DNA from: Bemisia tabaci
Taxonomy: Eukaryota > Arthropoda > Insecta > Hemiptera > Aleyrodidae
Reading direction: 5' to 3'
Length of the DNA stretch: 64,000 bases
Assembly: GCF_918797505.1 (NCBI RefSeq)
Contig: NC_092795.1
Coordinates: forward strand, 4,621,434 to 4,685,433
Under the pieces are notes generated by a model. The model was not told the origin of the DNA. It was given only the letters and a program-made list of their open reading frames with translations, and made no database searches. Both the position numbers and the translations under genes were made by a program. This document shows positions 41,625 through 53,221 of the stretch, in pieces. Position 1 is the first letter of the stretch, and every line of letters begins with the position of its first letter.

Positions 41625-42150
41625 AGACGATACAAGAAGAGGAAGGAAGTCAAAGGAAGAAGAATAGTGGAAAAGAAAAAATAATAAGAAGCAAAAATTG
41701 AAGAGGAAAAGACCAAGAAAAATGGGAGGATGAAAAAGATGAAAATAAAAGGGAAGAAGAAGAAGACTAAGAAGGAAAAAGAGAGGAAGCAGAAAAAGGA
41801 ATGAGACGCGGAAAAGAGGAAAACAAACTTAAAAAATAGAGGAATTAGAGGAAGAAAAAATAAAAAAGAGGAAGAAGGAAGCTAGGGAGAAAAGGAGAAA
41901 TGAGCGAAGCAATAACAATAAAAAGATTTAAGGACAGGAAGGGAGTAAGAAGGAGGGGAAAGAGGAGGAGGAGGGGAAGAGGAGGAGGAGGGAAAAGAGA
42001 TACGTGAAGCGTTTGTTTTTTCCCGACTCTTTCTTATTTTGTTTCGCTCTTTCGTCCTTCTTATTTCTCTTTTCCTTCCTCTCCCATTTCTTTTTATTCC
42101 CTTCTCTCCCTTTCTTCTTATTTATTTTTGCTTCTCTCCTTCTCCGTCTT
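41625..42150. repeat. Purine tract followed by pyrimidine tract
   Basis: From about 41625 to 42000 the plus strand is almost entirely A and G (AGAAGAGGAAGG-type words). From about 42010 to 42150 it becomes almost entirely C and T. The two blocks are therefore imperfect inverted purine-rich sequence with mirror symmetry, prone to triplex or slipped structures. The open frames within (lysine/glutamate-rich one way, phenylalanine/leucine-rich the other) are low-complexity artefacts. Confidence 0.8.
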
Positions 42151-42492
42151 CCGATTCGAGACACAAAGGCTCGGGTCCGACAGACTATGGTCAAATGAAG
42201 AGAATACAGTGTTGCCAAATTTTAAGAATCGCAACAAACTTGAATGATCCCTCAAAAGACTTGGCGCTGCGATGATGGAAAATGATTCCGGATTGATTTT
42301 GCGGCGGAACTCGCCAATTCACCCTCTGGACTTTAAGTTATGACCAGACCCCCCGGGGGGAGGGAGGGGGGGTGCCTTTCGAGCTTCCGAGGAATCATCG
42401 AGTTAATCTGAAACTTCTGAAAGTATAAGCCGAAACTATCCGCGGCAACCCCACTGGAGCTATGCTGCTCCGTCCCCAACTTCACAGAACTC
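42151..42492. other. Unassigned sequence
   Basis: No gene was identified. A GC-rich patch with CCCCCCGGGGGG lies near 42350. Confidence 0.35.
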
Positions 42493-42640
42493 CAGCGGCG
42501 TGGCGTGCTTCGCGATATATCGATTGATCCGCCATGTAAACCTACGGAAAAGGATCGATAAACAGGGAGTTTGCAACGAACACCTTAACAATCGATTCTT
42601 TACATAGCGTCGAATGGGGAAATATCGATAATCGATCATG
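42493..42640. mobile_element. Family G hAT-like MITE, right end lost
   Basis: It begins CAGCGGCGTGGCGTGCTTCG with family interior (ATCGATTGATCCGCC, AACAGGGAGTTTGC, ATCGATAATCGATCATG). The terminal CGCCACTG is missing after GATCATG. Confidence 0.75.
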
Positions 42641-44154
42641 TTTCCAAGGGAGAATCGGCAAGCCTGGAGGAGGAGCGGACGCCGGTCAAGCCAAACATTC
42701 AGGTCGAGGGTTAAGAGGATGGAAAAGCCTATCTTAATAATTCAACTCGATGCTAACGATACAACCGACCTGGGATGAGTAATTTTTTGGAGTTTCCTCG
42801 ACGGCCTAAAACAACAAGCGTTTCGATTGAAGGGTTATTTCGGCTTGGAGCAGCTTTGGATGGTTAACGCAACACCTTCCTGGTGACAACCACCCCCTTA
42901 ACCGATTATCAAGATGGAATACACCAAAGAAAATTAAACATCGAGAGCAAATTTTACTAAAATTTATCACTTTATTGATTTATTTATTTATTTTATTTTC
43001 GTACTTTAATAAGGCAACATTTCGTGTGAATAGGAGTGGGTTCTAGACTTTTCCCATGTGCTCAGCGTTATTTTTGAGTTATATTGACGAATGAATCAGT
43101 CCACAAAACAACGTAATTTCTTGAAAACTACCTTGTTATTCTCCCATCTGTAAGCTTTACATTCTGTGTTTATTTCTTCTCCTCGGAAAAATGGAGCGGA
43201 AATTTGGAAACACTGCATTGGAGATATTCGGTTTTGCACTTTAGCCATCGACATACACTCTCTTCGAAGAGACAAAATATGGATGTATGTTCCCAATTTT
43301 ATACATGGAGCTTTGGTGAGCTGGCAACTATTCGAAATACGCAGGGCAAATAAAAAAGAGAGGCATCATAGGATTTCAGACGCTTGGTTGATCAAATTTT
43401 GAACGGGAGCACCTCACGGCAGTAAAAGCGAGCGAAAGTCCTTTTCGACAATTTGCCTCAATATCTTTGCCTTAAATCCATATTTTCCCTCCATCCGTTC
43501 ATTCAAATCCGATGTTACTGTCTTTCGACGAGTCAGCGGAAATAGAACGCGTGCATGTCTAGCCTTTGAGACTTTAGTTTTTTGAAGAAAAAAAAACTAT
43601 CCCATGCGGGATCAAAATAATACGAGGAGGAAATAGTACTTTCTCGTCGCAAAATGCGGTCCAATTCGTCGTTCTCTGGACACAAGGAACGTGTCTACTT
43701 TTCAATGTTCCAAAACTGCCTTAAATACTCATTTTTCAAAAAAAAAAAAAAAAAAAATTGAAAATTGAAAATGTCGTATCGAACGGAGGAACGAAACTTC
43801 TTTACCCTAAGTTTGTGGAATTGACCCAAGCAATCCATTTCTAAACAAGAATGTACACTTGCGCAATTACTTTTGCAAATGTCTCTGATCCCCCCATGAC
43901 ATCAGAAGAAAAATCTGTGAAATTCTCAAAGAGAAATGTCCGAGATTCTCTCTGTAAAAATGCAACTTCTGCCGAGAATTTTGACTACATTGATATGTAA
44001 TTACGTTCTCTCGTAAGTAAGACTACAAAATATCCGTCGAAAATCTTCGTCGATTTTCATCCGTGGCCTGAAGAAGAGTGAGAGATTCTCAGTCGGAAAT
44101 TCCCGACGATTTCTTGGTAAGTAAAAGCTCAAAGTGAGGATGAAGATTGTTGCA
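42641..44154. other. Unassigned sequence
   Basis: There is a T/A-rich tract with TTTATT words near 42965-43000 and an A run at about 43738-43757. No recognisable gene or family member is present. Confidence 0.4.
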
Positions 44155-44420
44155 ACAAAGAAACAAGACACTTGGAAGATAAGGCGCATAAGTGCAATTT
44201 TTGCTTTTCTGAAAAATAGGTGTATGAAGTTTCGAAATTGCATGGATTCTCATGGCGGAAAGAAAGTTTAAACTGACTTTTAGATACCTTAAAATTTGAA
44301 TTTGGGAGTGAATGTTTCACAGAATATGCATTAAGACTAGCTCTACTTGGAATTACTATCATTCCGCAATTTTTCAAAAGCTGCATTTATGCGCCTTGTC
44401 CTGTAAGCCCCTCAAATGTA
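44155..44420. repeat. Family P repeat
   Basis: AGGCGCATAAGTGCAATTTT near 44180 and CTGCATTTATGCGCCTTGTC near 44381 are inverted copies of one word also present at 57836-57920. The two flank about 200 bp, making a foldback. Non-coding. Confidence 0.55.
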
Positions 44421-45792
44421 GTTACGTTTTTTTGCTGAGGTAACGACGAATCAGATCACAGTGCTGCCATTCCGGAATCAATTCCGAAATTTGAATTTTA
44501 AAAAATGGAACTTATTTGAAATCTGAGAATCGGGAATGGACACAGACGGTCGATTTTAAGATTCAAAATGTTTCTTGACTAATTTCAGTAGAACACGATT
44601 CAGCAACAAAGTGAAAAACTGCACGAGTGAAATGTTTTATTTCATTGTTAGAGGAATTGAATGCCGCTCATAGAACTCAAGCTCTGTGAGTCTAATCGCG
44701 CTACAACGGTTTCAGCAAGCTTTCAATCGAGCAATGTCATTTCTACCACGTATAGTTAACGATGTGCATTTCGTGAGCAGGTCAACAGACGATAAATGCA
44801 GATACGTATTTTTTGCGCTGAGTGTAACGACGAATGCAGATCACGAGTGGCTGACATTTACCACGGATATTAATTCCGAAGAGTTATTGCAGAATTTTGT
44901 TAGTAGCCGGATTACGAACTTTTGCTTAAGAAACTGCATCGAATGCTGAATCGCGCTTCTAGGGACCATTTACAGCTATTTTCGGATTTTCTCGAAATTT
45001 GCAGTTTTTCGCCAGTTTGACCGTTTATTTGATCAAATTTAGGGACTTTTTGATCAAATTTGACGGTTTTTGGAACTGAATTCGGGCGTATTTCGGAATT
45101 TTTCTCGGAACTTGGGCGAATCGGAATATGTTTCTGGAAATGGGAATTATTTCGGAATCCTTTGATAAAATAAAATGCCAGAGCAAAGCTGAAGAGTAAA
45201 AACACAGCCCTGAACTGACAACCTAGCCGACCGAAAGTTCTGAAGATCTGGTGCAGGAGTCATAATCAATGGTATCGGTCGGAAGAGGAGTCATATCATT
45301 GGCAATATCACAGGAGCATAATTGCTCGCAGACTCAACCGGAAACGAGCGTCATTTTCCCCGTTTCCGCCTTCGCCGGCAAAGGCAATTTTTCTCGCTGT
45401 CACGTCGCTCCCACTCCCGAGCCGAGCCATTCCGCCTTTATTTTCGGGAACAAAGGCGGACCAGAAAGATGAGACAACATTTTTATAACTCGATCGAGTC
45501 AGACTTTGGACTCCGAGACTAGCGACCTCCTCAAATTGGCCCGGGATCTTTCTTCCGCCTCTCGCAGCAAGAGTCACGTATCGGCGCCGGTTTAATGTCG
45601 CATCTACGTGGTTTTTGTCTAGAGCAACTGTCTTCCGGTTCTTTAGTCTAAGGAATTATGCTTTTGAAAACCACTAATGGATTCCTCTGCGTCATGGAAT
45701 TACTGAATTTTTTAGTTCTTATTCTTTTTTTTAAACAAGGTAAATTTGGCCAGTTTTATGACTGATTTTGGTGCCATTCTAGAAGTTCAGTT
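44421..45792. other. Unassigned; GC-rich island at 45300-45600
   Basis: Repeated ATTTGATCAAAT-type words near 45025-45065 form a small local repeat. A GC-richer stretch with unrecognised open frames follows. No gene is supported. Confidence 0.4.
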
Positions 45793-46019
45793 CACTGGAA
45801 AAAAAACACATTGGATCTAGAATCCAGACTCTTGAAAAAATTGAAAAGAAAAAGGACTCTTGTTTCAATCAGATTTAAGCTTGAATCAAAAGGAAATCCG
45901 CGCAAATTAAGAGGCTTGGTTCTTGATTTAAGCTTAAATCTGATTGAATCAAGAGTATTTTTTCTTGTCGATGTTTTTAAGAGTCTGGACTCTAGTCCAA
46001 TGTAATTTTTTTTCCAGTG
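45793..46019. repeat. Family C foldback, complete
   Basis: CACTGGAAAAAAAACACATT on the left and TTTTTTTTCCAGTG on the right, flanked by TT on both sides. The arms GACTCTTGTTTCAATCAG and CTGATTGAATCAAGAGT fold around the family centre. It is close in sequence to the copy at 53222. Confidence 0.9.
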
Positions 46020-46455
46020 TTGAATTATCCATATATCCAGTTTAGTCAATCGGTTTCTAAGTCGGCTTTGCCAGGGAGAAAGGAAAGTGTCATTTATTTC
46101 TTCAAAAAACAGATTCATTTAAAAAACAGAGACAAGAAACTCCCTCGAAGGTTCTTCGGTGTGCTGCGCGAAGCGACTCCTTACGTCAAGTACACAACTA
46201 GTCGTGGAAATGAGAATTTCCTCGTAATGATGGAATCCATCTGGCTTAAAAAAATTAATCGAAACAGGGAAACTTCCATTAACACAACTAAATTTTTTTT
46301 GACAGAAAAGGTTGCATCTTCCTCCCAGCAAGCATTTTCCTCAGCGCAACAAAATCCGTCCAAAAACGATTGACCTTTGTTGTACGTCTTCCTCAGTGCA
46401 ATGATTATCGATTCTCCTTAAATATATGACGTCTAGACCCAACTTGCTTGGACTA
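46020..46455. other. Unassigned sequence
   Basis: A 118-codon open frame at 46017-46373 begins inside the C element and has no recognised domain. Nothing else is identified. Confidence 0.35.
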
Positions 46456-46711
46456 TACTGCCATGCTAAGTAAAAACGCTCTATGAACCTTCACGCGCTG
46501 CCAAATTTACTTCTACAAAGCACTTATTTTCAAGAAAATTCTTAAATATTTCTATTCTAATTTCTCAAGTAATGTTGTTTTCAATTTGATCTAAAAAGTG
46601 TGAAAATTACATGGAAAAATATTGATATCTCTCCTCAAAAATAAATAGTTTATCGGAGGAAATTTGGCAATAATAGAATTTTCATACGGCGTTCTTCCTT
46701 AGCACGGCAGT
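46456..46711. repeat. Family F element, complete
   Basis: TACTGCCATGCTAAGTAAAA and CCTTAGCACGGCAG mirror each other. Internal CTGCCAAATTTACTTC and GGAAATTTGGCAATAATAG match the family. Flanking TATA and TAAA agree at three of four positions. Confidence 0.8.
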
Positions 46712-46848
46712 AAACAAGGCGCCGAGGCAGGGAAAACTGAATTTGAATGAAGTCGTTTCAAGGGCGACGCTAATGTGGGCGTCTGGCTCGTATGGTTACC
46801 CTGGTGAGAATCGCGCCGTGCAGACAGAGGGAGGGGGTAGTTTTTAGG

Positions 46849-47000
46849 CAGTGGCGATCGATAATCGATATTTCCCATTTGAAGCTATGGTAAAGAATCG
46901 ATTATTAATGTATTCGTTGCGAACACCCTGTTTATCGATCCTTTTCCATAGGCTGAAATGGCAGATCAATCGATACATCGCAAAGCACGCCACGGCACTG
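46849..47000. mobile_element. Family G hAT-like MITE with imperfect 8-bp duplication
   Basis: CAGTGGCGATCGATAATCG on the left and ACGCCACGGCACTG on the right, flanked by TTTTTAGG and GTTTCAGG (6 of 8 identical). Central hairpin ATTCGTTGCGAAC. Same family as the copies at 9741 and 58645. Confidence 0.85.
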
Positions 47001-47748
47001 GTTTCAGGCATGCCTGCTCTCCATCTTTCTGCAGCGGTTGCATCCTCATGAAACTGCTGAGAAGACACGAGATCCCTTTACCAGTCTAAACTGCACTAAA
47101 CTGCACGCTAAACTGCACTGAGTCCTTCATTCAAGAGCCAAAACTCACTTTCAGCAACATCGCCGAACGGCTCAATTATAGCACAGAGCGGATGTTGCAT
47201 GTGAGTTTCTTCAGCTAGCAAAAGTTTCCCGTCCTTGAAAAACACAGGAAACATACGATGTGATGACGGTGTTTCGACAGATACCCATACTACTTATTTT
47301 AAGCGGGTCATTTACATATATTTTCGGATAAAAGGGATTGAGAGGCATTTTTTACAAGAATTTGTATTTTTGTTCGGGAATTAATTTAACTTCCGAGGAT
47401 TCTTAATCCTTTCCTATTGATATACCCCATTCGGACGCTTCAAGCACTTATATCGCGATTTTGGACACCCTGCATCACTATATTGTCTATCTTACAGTTT
47501 GTAGCACGTCGAGTGTCGTGTGGCAATAAAGCATCCACGAAAGGATGCGACGAAAACCGCAAGGAAAGAACAACGCCATTGCGAGCCGCTTCCCCCTTCC
47601 CACTTCATTTCAGTCTCATTTTCCCATCGGATTTAAATTATTCAAGCGCCTCGGTATAGTCTCAAGTAGAATGTCGCAAGTCTTGCAACTCGCAAAACCT
47701 CGCAAGTCACAACCTCTGAGTGGTATAGAGAGGAACTAAAGTACATTA
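47001..47748. other. Unassigned sequence
   Basis: A small tandem word (CTAAACTGCAC) repeats three times near 47087-47120. No gene is recognised. Confidence 0.4.
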
Positions 47749-48001
47749 CTGCTGTGCTAAGGAAAAACGCCGTGCGAGCCTTCAGGCGTTGCCAAATTTT
47801 CCTTGGCAAATCACTAATTTTCAGGAAAATTGTTGAATGCTTGTGTACCGATTTCTCGGATAATTTTGTTTGTAATTTGATCTAAAACGTCTGAAGATTT
47901 CAAGGAAAAATATTCATAATTTTCCTTAAAAATGAACTTTTCATCGAAGGAAATTTGGCAACTCTTGAATGTTCATACGGCGTTCCTCTGTAGAACAGCA
48001 G
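47749..48001. repeat. Family F element with exact 4-bp duplication
   Basis: CTGCTGTGCTAAGGAAAAAC on the left and TCTGTAGAACAGCAG on the right, flanked by ATTA on both sides (47745-47748 and 48002-48005). The interior has GCGTTGCCAAATTTTCC and GGAAATTTGGCAAC mirrored. Non-coding. Confidence 0.88.
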
Positions 48002-48720
48002 ATTAGTTCAGCAGTGCACTGTCTTCATCCCCAGATGCCTCAGAATAACAAGGTCTCGATCGGTTTAATAAAAGATTTGGTAGATCAAACAAGTCTTTTT
48101 CGTTGATCGGACCGAAAAAAATAGCAACACAAAAATAGCATGAACACGGAAATTTTTAACTGTATATTATTCTTCCTCGAAGACACGGGTTATACAAACC
48201 GAATTTCGGTTTTACCAAAAACTTCGGTGCTCCATATGCACCGAAGTTCGTTTCTGACAACGGAAGTTCTTTTCTCTGGGTCTCTCCGTCCGGAAAAGGA
48301 GACACGACTCGGCAGGTCTCCCCTCCCTTCGGACGAAAGCGTCGTGACAGGCATAAAAGAATCCCACCTAAATGAGTGGCGAAATGGGTCATTAAAATGA
48401 TTATGCAGAAAAGGAATGAAAGCAGGAGACCAGACGCCGCAAAGGAGGGGGACTCAGAGGGGGGGGGGGTGTCTTTTCTGTTTTGAGACGGTAGGTGCTT
48501 GACGACGCCGCGCTGGTGGTGAGTTATTAATAGTCCGGTATGAATAAAGTAAGAAATAAATTAATTACGATTGCAGCGGTGTTGCCAGATTGTTTTGGTG
48601 ATACTCTCTGAATTCTACGAACCTGAAATTTTTTTCAAGCATTGTAAGAGACAAACGTATTGGTATTACGGATGAATCAATTATCCCTATCTTTCAAGAA
48701 CGTCTAGCAACAAGGTTCAA
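48002..48720. other. Unassigned sequence
   Basis: No gene was identified. A G run lies near 48462 in otherwise mixed sequence. Confidence 0.4.
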
Positions 48721-48935
48721 TTGGACGAATTTCTGTTAAACGGAACTAAACGCCAAATTGAGTTCCTTTTGAGGATTTTAGAATCCCGGATAGCGCGTTC
48801 TGTCAAACGGAACTAAGCGCCATGAAGAAGCATTGTGAGTATAGGACGGAACGAGCTTCGCGTTCCACAACACCCGCCAATCCAAACCCCCCTCCTCGTT
48901 CCTCCCCCGATGGGGGAAAGTTAGTTCCGTTAGGC
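48721..48935. repeat. Family L foldback, copy 2
   Basis: TTGGACGAATTTCTGTTAAA on the left; CGGAACTAAACGCC and CGGAACTAAGCGCC inside; GTTAGTTCCGTTAGGCGC on the right. The last bases of the right terminus are missing, and the sequence passes into a tandem repeat. Confidence 0.7.
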
Positions 48936-49250
48936 GCTTCGACTTTTTCAATGGCTAGGTCTTGATGCAACTATTCGTGTTCTCGGGTCGTGCGTGTTGC
49001 ATACACACAAAATTGCAGGAGCGCTGGTTTTCTTAGGCACAACGTATGACTGCCGCTGCTGGTCTTGATGCAACTATTCGTGTTCTCGGGTTGTGCGTGT
49101 TGCATACACAAAAAATTGCAGGGGCTTCGACTTTTTCAATGGCTAGGTATTGATGCAACTATTTGTGTTCTCGGGATGTGAATGTTGCATACACCAAAAA
49201 TTGCAGGCGCTCTGGTTTTCTTCGGCACAACGTATGACTGCCGTTGTCAG
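48936..49250. repeat. Tandem repeat with three core units
   Basis: CTTGATGCAACTATTCGTG (or ATTGATGCAACTATTTGTG) starts three units, each running through GTGTTGCATACAC and AAAATTGCAGG. The spacers alternate between CTTCGACTTTTTCAATGGC and TGGTTTTCTTAGGCACAACG. The pattern implies a higher-order duplication rather than a simple monomer array. Confidence 0.8.
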
Positions 49251-50364
49251 TTCCCCATGGTTTTCTACGATGCGTTTACAATTTGCACTCCCCGAATAAG
49301 GGTGTCACGACGCAGTTGAATCGGCAACGTTGTTTCGAGGAAGAAAACCGGGCACATGACGTGATGAGAGAATCCTCTCGATTTAATTAGTGCTTAGCGT
49401 ATCAAGCCACCGGGTAATAAGTTGTCGTTCCTCTTCTCAGCTGTCCCGGTCGTTGTCCGGTGCCGGCACCATTTTCGCGCCTTAAATCATGCTTGTTAAA
49501 AGACAAAGAAAACGCTGCGGCAAAACCCCATGAAAAATACGTCTGTCGAGGTGCCCGTTCGTGAATTGTAAACTTTCCTGAGTTTTGCACGCTATTTTCC
49601 GGTGAATTTACGGCTGCTTCGTCAGGTGCGATAGAGCCAGAGTTTTAATGACCAAAATTTGACCGGTCATTAAATCCCGTTTGTATTTAAAAAGTCAACT
49701 GATGTTCGAAATTTGGGTCATTTCTATCTTTCATGTAGAAACGATGTATGACCTTTGCGATTCTGATCTGCTTTTGCAACTCAGTTCATCATCTGCCGCT
49801 GACCAATTGGATCACATTTAGCAGAAAGGAACCTTAGGGATTAAAAATGGAGAAAGTATTCAGCTTGAAATATTCTGTTAGCACACCAAAAGATGAAAGA
49901 ACTATAAGGTTGCCAGATTTTAATGAAATATTATTTTTAAAGTAATGCAATTTTGTTTAAACTCGGCATTTTTGTTGGCGGCGTCTACGAAAACGCAAAT
50001 GACAAAGAGCTCACGTGGGCCCAATTCCAGACGTTCTCAAGAACAAGATATTAATATTTAAAGCAGTTGGCCGCATGCTTCTCACTGGAGGATTCTTCTT
50101 TTTGAGCCCGGTTCCGAGTCCCTCAGCATAATACCACGGTACATCTTCATCACCTTTCAACTTCATCTCAGCAATTGAGAGCATTGTCTTCATGATAAAC
50201 TAAACATGTATTTTCTAAGTTCATTTGTGATCGTTCATGAATAAAAATCTGATTTGATACAACATTCTTGAATCAAGGGCGTGCACGAGGATTTTACGAC
50301 TAATTCATAAGTTTGACCAGTTTTCAAAAATGAAAATAATCAAACAGAGAAGTCTATCAATGAG
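49251..50364. other. Unassigned sequence
   Basis: Contains TTTAGCAGAAAGGAACC near 49818, a word of family K ends, but no full element. No gene is supported. Confidence 0.4.
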
Positions 50365-50433
50365 TTGGACGTATTTCTGCCAAACGGAACTAAGTGCATT
50401 AAGACATGGAGCCCTTAGCAGAAATACGTCGAA
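50365..50433. repeat. Family A derivative, internally deleted
   Basis: TTGGACGTATTTCTGCC on the left and AGCAGAAATACGTCGAA on the right remain with only part of the interior (AAGACATGGAGCCC). Short because of an internal deletion. Confidence 0.8.
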
Positions 50434-50547
50434 TTGGCGTATTATATGTTCAGGATCATGGTGAATGATGAAGTTGGCGCCGTTCCATTCTTCATTAATT
50501 AATTGATTTTAGAAAATGATTTCGTACTTTTGAAAGACTTTAACATA

Positions 50548-50777
50548 CACTGGAAAAAAACAACATTGTATATCTAGAGTCAAAACTCTTTAAAACATCG
50601 ACAAGAAAAACTACTCGTGATTCAATCAGATTTAAGCTTAAATCAAGAACCAAGCCTCTTAATTTGAGCGGATTTCCTTTTGATTTAAGCAAAAATCTGA
50701 TTGAATCAAGAGTATTTTTTCTTAGCAATGTTTTCAAGAGTCTGGACTCTAGATTCAATGTGTTTTTTTTCCCAGTG
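50548..50777. repeat. Family C foldback, complete
   Basis: CACTGGAAAAAAACAACATT on the left and TTTTTTCCCAGTG on the right, flanked by TA and CA. The arms and the centre (GAACCAAGCCTCTTAATTTG) match the family. Confidence 0.85.
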
Positions 50778-51940
50778 CACATTAATAATGATAATTCTTT
50801 CTTTCAAATCGATCGAGGCTTAAATTTTAGTCACGAGCAATATGAGTAATCAATTTTCGAGATAACTAGAGCTACAATTGATACACCTGATAACAGGTTG
50901 ACATGTCTTATTTGGTAGAGAAATTTGCTTGAGTTAGGTTCGAACCTAAGAATACAATTATATCAACTTGGGTGTGTTGCACAGTATCACACGAACTTGA
51001 AGGCGTTTTAAATTGGTCCGACCGCGACTTACAATGAGTAGCACTCGAGCCCTCCTCCCCTTAAAAATGGATCTTCGTGTACCACTCCCTCCAAGCTTCG
51101 AGCGGCTTTCAGCTACGCATTCCTTGTATCAATCGAATCATCAATTCGAAACTGATACTTTTTAATCCTTTCCACGGAATATATGAGTCATTCTTGTCTC
51201 AATTTTTCGCATCGAAAATAATTTTTATCGTTCTAAAATTTCTTTTATAAATCTTGAACACACTTAATCGTAGAGAGAGAGTCGATCCTGAGAAGGAAAT
51301 AACGCCTATCTGCAAACTGACGGCCTTGTACGAAGAATGAAGAACTTAGTCATTTTTATAATTTTGAGTTTAGGTTTTCAATTTTTGTTGTGCATTACAG
51401 TGCTCTTACGCGGAATTGAAAAACATAAAAAACACCAACCAGTGTTTTCTATACTGTAGAATGCGGCAAAGTTGATAACTCAGTTTCACCGAAAATGGTC
51501 TGTCAGGTGTTACTGTTCCTCAGCCACTGAAGTGGGAAAGGGTGTTTTAGATGAATTAGTTCACTTTTTTTTCGAATTGTCTGGTTCAATCAAAAAGAGC
51601 TGAAACCCTGAAAAATGACTCTCAGGATCTGTAATAATTCGCCAAAAACTTTGCCAGAACGCCCCAGAGTTTATGATGTCGACTATGAGTGGTTCTTGAA
51701 GCGTCACACGGGGTGGTGGAGGGTGAAGGGTGCGCTGCACGTAAGCGAGGCAGTGTGAATAACTCACTCAGAATTAAATACACACGCTCCCAGTTTGAAT
51801 ACACACGGAGACCCTGGCTGAGAAATGACACTCCTTACTCCAAGATGCCTGAGACGTCGCCAAGTTGACCGGAATCTGCCTATTTTCCTAAATGTCCATG
51901 GACTCAGGGCCCGTTGGCAATGAAACTGGCAGTGGAAAAA
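50778..51940. other. Unassigned sequence
   Basis: Mixed sequence without recognised genes. GTGTTGCACAGTATCACACG near 50971 is a word shared with the flanks of family H cores and with the tandem unit at 11828. Confidence 0.4.
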
Positions 51941-52139
51941 CAGAGAATCGAGGCTCATTTTTATTTTTCCCGGTTGAAAATGAAATTGTTAATATTTTGA
52001 AACGTAACAAAATAAAAACTTAATTTGGGGAACAGGCTGCAAAAAAGCAACAAAGGGTAAACAAAAACCCGGAACGTTTCAAAATATTAACAATTCCATT
52101 TTCAACCGGAAAAAATAAAAATGAGCCGTCGATTCGCTG
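51941..52139. repeat. Foldback Q
   Basis: CAGAGAATCGAGGCTCATTT on the left and AAATGAGCCGTCGATTCGCTG on the right mirror each other, continuing inward with CCCGGTTGAAAATG / CATTTTCAACCGG and AATATTTTGAAACGT / ACGTTTCAAAATATT. The loop is about 55 bp. Nearly perfect arms suggest a young insertion. Confidence 0.85.
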
Positions 52140-52207
52140 TTATTGTCAGACCCAGAACTGGCAGAGTTGGAGATGTCGTTTACCTTAATTCAGCGGAACC
52201 GAACCCG

Positions 52208-52336
52208 ACTGGAAAACAATTCGCTCAGATCTAGAGTCTATACTCTTGCAAAAAATCTGACAAGAGAAAATACTCTTGATTCAATCGAATTTTTACTTGA
52301 ATCGAGAGCCAAGCCTCTTAATTTAGCAGGGACAAC
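52208..52336. repeat. Family C element, right half missing
   Basis: ACTGGAAAACAATTCGCTC, then ATCTAGAGTCTATACTC and GAGCCAAGCCTCTTAATTTA, match the left half and centre of family C. The right arm is absent. Confidence 0.75.
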
Positions 52337-52423
52337 TCAGATTTGCTTAATGATGACTGGTGGCCAAAGAGTTTAGCAATTGGTTAGTCTGCCAAAAGCG
52401 CCTCGCCAGTGCTCAGTCATACA

Positions 52424-52591
52424 CAGTGGCGTGGCGTGCTTTGCGATTTATCGATTGATACGCCTCTCAAGCCTATAAAAAAAGATCGATTATCAGGGTG
52501 TTTCAGTGAACACCTTAGTAATCGGTTCTTTACCATAGCTTCAAATGGCGAGATATCAAGGTATCGATAATCGATCATTCTGACGCCACTG
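52424..52591. mobile_element. Family G hAT-like MITE, complete
   Basis: CAGTGGCGTGGCGTGCTTTG on the left and TCTGACGCCACTG on the right. Flanking GTCATACA and GTCATCAC agree at the first five positions. A small internal duplication (ATATCAAGGTATCGATAATC) distinguishes this copy. Confidence 0.88.
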
Positions 52592-52685
52592 GTCATCACC
52601 CATCAGTCATCATTAGGCAAATCTTGTTTAGTTTGATGCTTCAGAAATTCCTCGTCATTGGACAAAAATAGCGTTGATCTCTAAA

Positions 52686-52980
52686 CTGGACTATTTCTGC
52701 ACAACGGAACCAGAGGCAATCGAGAAATAAGGGGTGTGCTCGTTAGTTGAGGACCGTAAACATGAATGGGAATTATAAAGATCCAGTGACGTCAGCGGCA
52801 ACGAAGCCGTCTCCGTTGTCGCTCTATAGTTGACGTTAACTCATGAGCCCTGTCTACAACGTTCTTTTCTATTCTCATGGCTCATGAGTGCCACATTCAT
52901 TTGACAGATAGTTCCGTTTGACAGAATGTAAAGGACAGCTTTTCCATTTCTTTAAAGGGAATCACACCCACTTTAACATT
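52686..52980. repeat. Family B foldback, inverted copy
   Basis: CTGGACTATTTCTGCACAACG on the left; the interior runs CATGAATGGGAATTATAAAG, GACGTCAGCGGCAACG, AACTCATGAGCCCTGTC and ATTCTCATGGCTCATGAG, the inverse order of the copy at 54858. It ends near GGAATCACACCCACTTTAAC. A further B right-end piece (GTTCCGTTCGGCAGAAATAC) lies at about 53030-53055. Confidence 0.75.
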
Positions 52981-53055
52981 CTTTCGTATGCAGCTTTCTA
53001 GAGCGCACCCCATCTTCTCCACTCGTCAATTGTTCCGTTCGGCAGAAATACGTCA

Positions 53056-53143
53056 ATCGGACGTAGGACGTATTTATGCTAAAAGGAACTATGTGCATAG
53101 GGTTTGCGTGGAACCTACTTCCTTATAGCATAAATACGTCCAA
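53056..53143. repeat. Family A short derivative
   Basis: GGACGTATTTATGCTAAAAG on the left and TTATAGCATAAATACGTCC on the right mirror each other around GCATAGGGTTTGCGTGGAAC. Similar to the 80-bp copy at 38377. It lies directly against a family B end, as another A/B pair does at 54721-55144. Confidence 0.85.
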
Positions 53144-53221
53144 TTTAACCTTTGCCTCACTCTATTATGTTTCTTAGATTATTACCGTGGGGTCTCGAAA
53201 ATATATTATGTCTGTTTCCTA

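Noticed and set aside
41928..42218. 96-codon lysine-rich frame and its phenylalanine-rich counterpart
   Set aside because: Low-complexity translation of the purine/pyrimidine tract.
50930..50960. TTAGGTTCGAACCTAAG, resembling a tRNA T-arm
   Set aside because: It is a simple palindrome with no A-box, acceptor stem or CCA context.
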